From NCBI GenBank assembly GCA_945920185.1, contig CAMEJP010000013.1, positions 1 through 41,831 of the forward strand: a DNA stretch of 41,831 bases, in the 5' to 3' direction. The translations under genes were made by a program, and so were the position numbers. The stretch comes from an uncultured Eubacterium sp. (GTDB lineage Bacteria > Bacillota > Clostridia > Lachnospirales > Lachnospiraceae). The notes under the pieces were generated by a model that did no database searches, was not told where the DNA came from, and was given only the letters and a program-made list of their open reading frames with translations. This document shows, one piece after another, positions 41,759 to 41,831 of this stretch; positions within the stretch are counted from its first letter, which is position 1, and each line of letters starts with the position of its first letter.

Positions 41759-41831
41759 CTAAAATTCTTTAATGGCTGTGACACCGTCTTTTCTGGCAAC
41801 TTCAATATTGAAATCTCCTGCCTTATATTCC
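41759..41831 (-). CDS. C-terminal fragment of an unidentified protein, 5' end outside window
   Basis: On the minus strand the last 24 codons of an open frame run in from the right edge, ending with KDGVTAIKEF and a TAG at 41759-41761. Reading in this frame gives a plausible amphipathic C-terminus (GDFNIEVARKDGVTAIKEF). Too little is visible for a family. It is upstream of and co-directional with the ACT gene. Confidence 0.55.
   Translation of the reverse strand, partial: EYKAGDFNIEVARKDGVTAIKEF

Overview
The window looks like a chromosomal core region of an anaerobic, low-GC, spore-forming-lineage Clostridia. Gene content and gene order best fit Lachnospiraceae. The support is a clear SpoIVA, a pta-ackA acetate pathway, AGGAGG-type ribosome sites, TTGACA/TATAAT promoters, and classic Firmicute neighbourhoods: ylxM-ffh-rpsP-khpA-rimM-trmD-rplS, lepB-rbgA-lepB-rnhB with FliK/FlhB-like genes and yraN, plsX-acpP-rnc-smc-ftsY, yceD-rpmF, der-plsY-gpsA. 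I see no phage, CRISPR array, rRNA or tRNA. Most genes lie on the minus strand; only four complete genes and the truncated one at the left edge are on plus.

Layout. 1-1.7 kb: a truncated zinc-ribbon protein, rlmH, and a divergent two-TM protein whose leader carries a hairpin-rich MITE-like element. 1.8-6.3 kb: alaS behind a 56-residue membrane peptide, and a membrane-embedded MutS-family ATPase. 6.4-10.6 kb: a purine permease, spoIVA with a recognisable sigma-E promoter, and two unrecognised genes. 10.8-13.8 kb: der-plsY-gpsA. 13.9-15.9 kb (plus strand): a divergent PRPP synthetase and a signal-peptide/TM protein. 16-27.5 kb: a long minus-strand run for rRNA/tRNA modification, SRP targeting, signal peptidases, ribosome assembly, RNase HII, a FliK/FlhB-like pair and a surface-anchored PIG-L deacetylase. 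27.5-28.8 kb: threonine ammonia-lyase. 28.8-36.3 kb: phospholipid/fatty-acid, RNase III, SMC, FtsY, L32. 36.4-38.6 kb: pta-ackA. 38.8-40.0 kb (plus): tmcAL. 40.1-41.8 kb: an ACT protein with its UPF0210/DUF711 partner and a truncated gene.

How it works together. The central run couples making ribosomes (S16, L19, RimM, TrmD, RbgA, Der, L32, YceD) to delivering proteins to and across the membrane (Ffh, YlxM, FtsY, two type I signal peptidases) and to membrane lipid supply (PlsX, PlsY, GpsA, AcpP).

The most interesting non-genic signals are: (1) a 140-bp hairpin element flanked by an 11-bp duplication that contains the Shine-Dalgarno of the downstream gene; (2) related structured leaders that end in the start codons of rlmH and gpsA; (3) a terminator-like hairpin whose 3' arm is the spoIVA ribosome site, with a sigma-E promoter starting inside its loop; (4) perfect or near-perfect palindromes at the prs, pta-ackA and 10.6-kb promoters; (5) a terminator whose arm doubles as the -35 of ylxM. 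All functions are inferred by reading the sequence; no database search was run.
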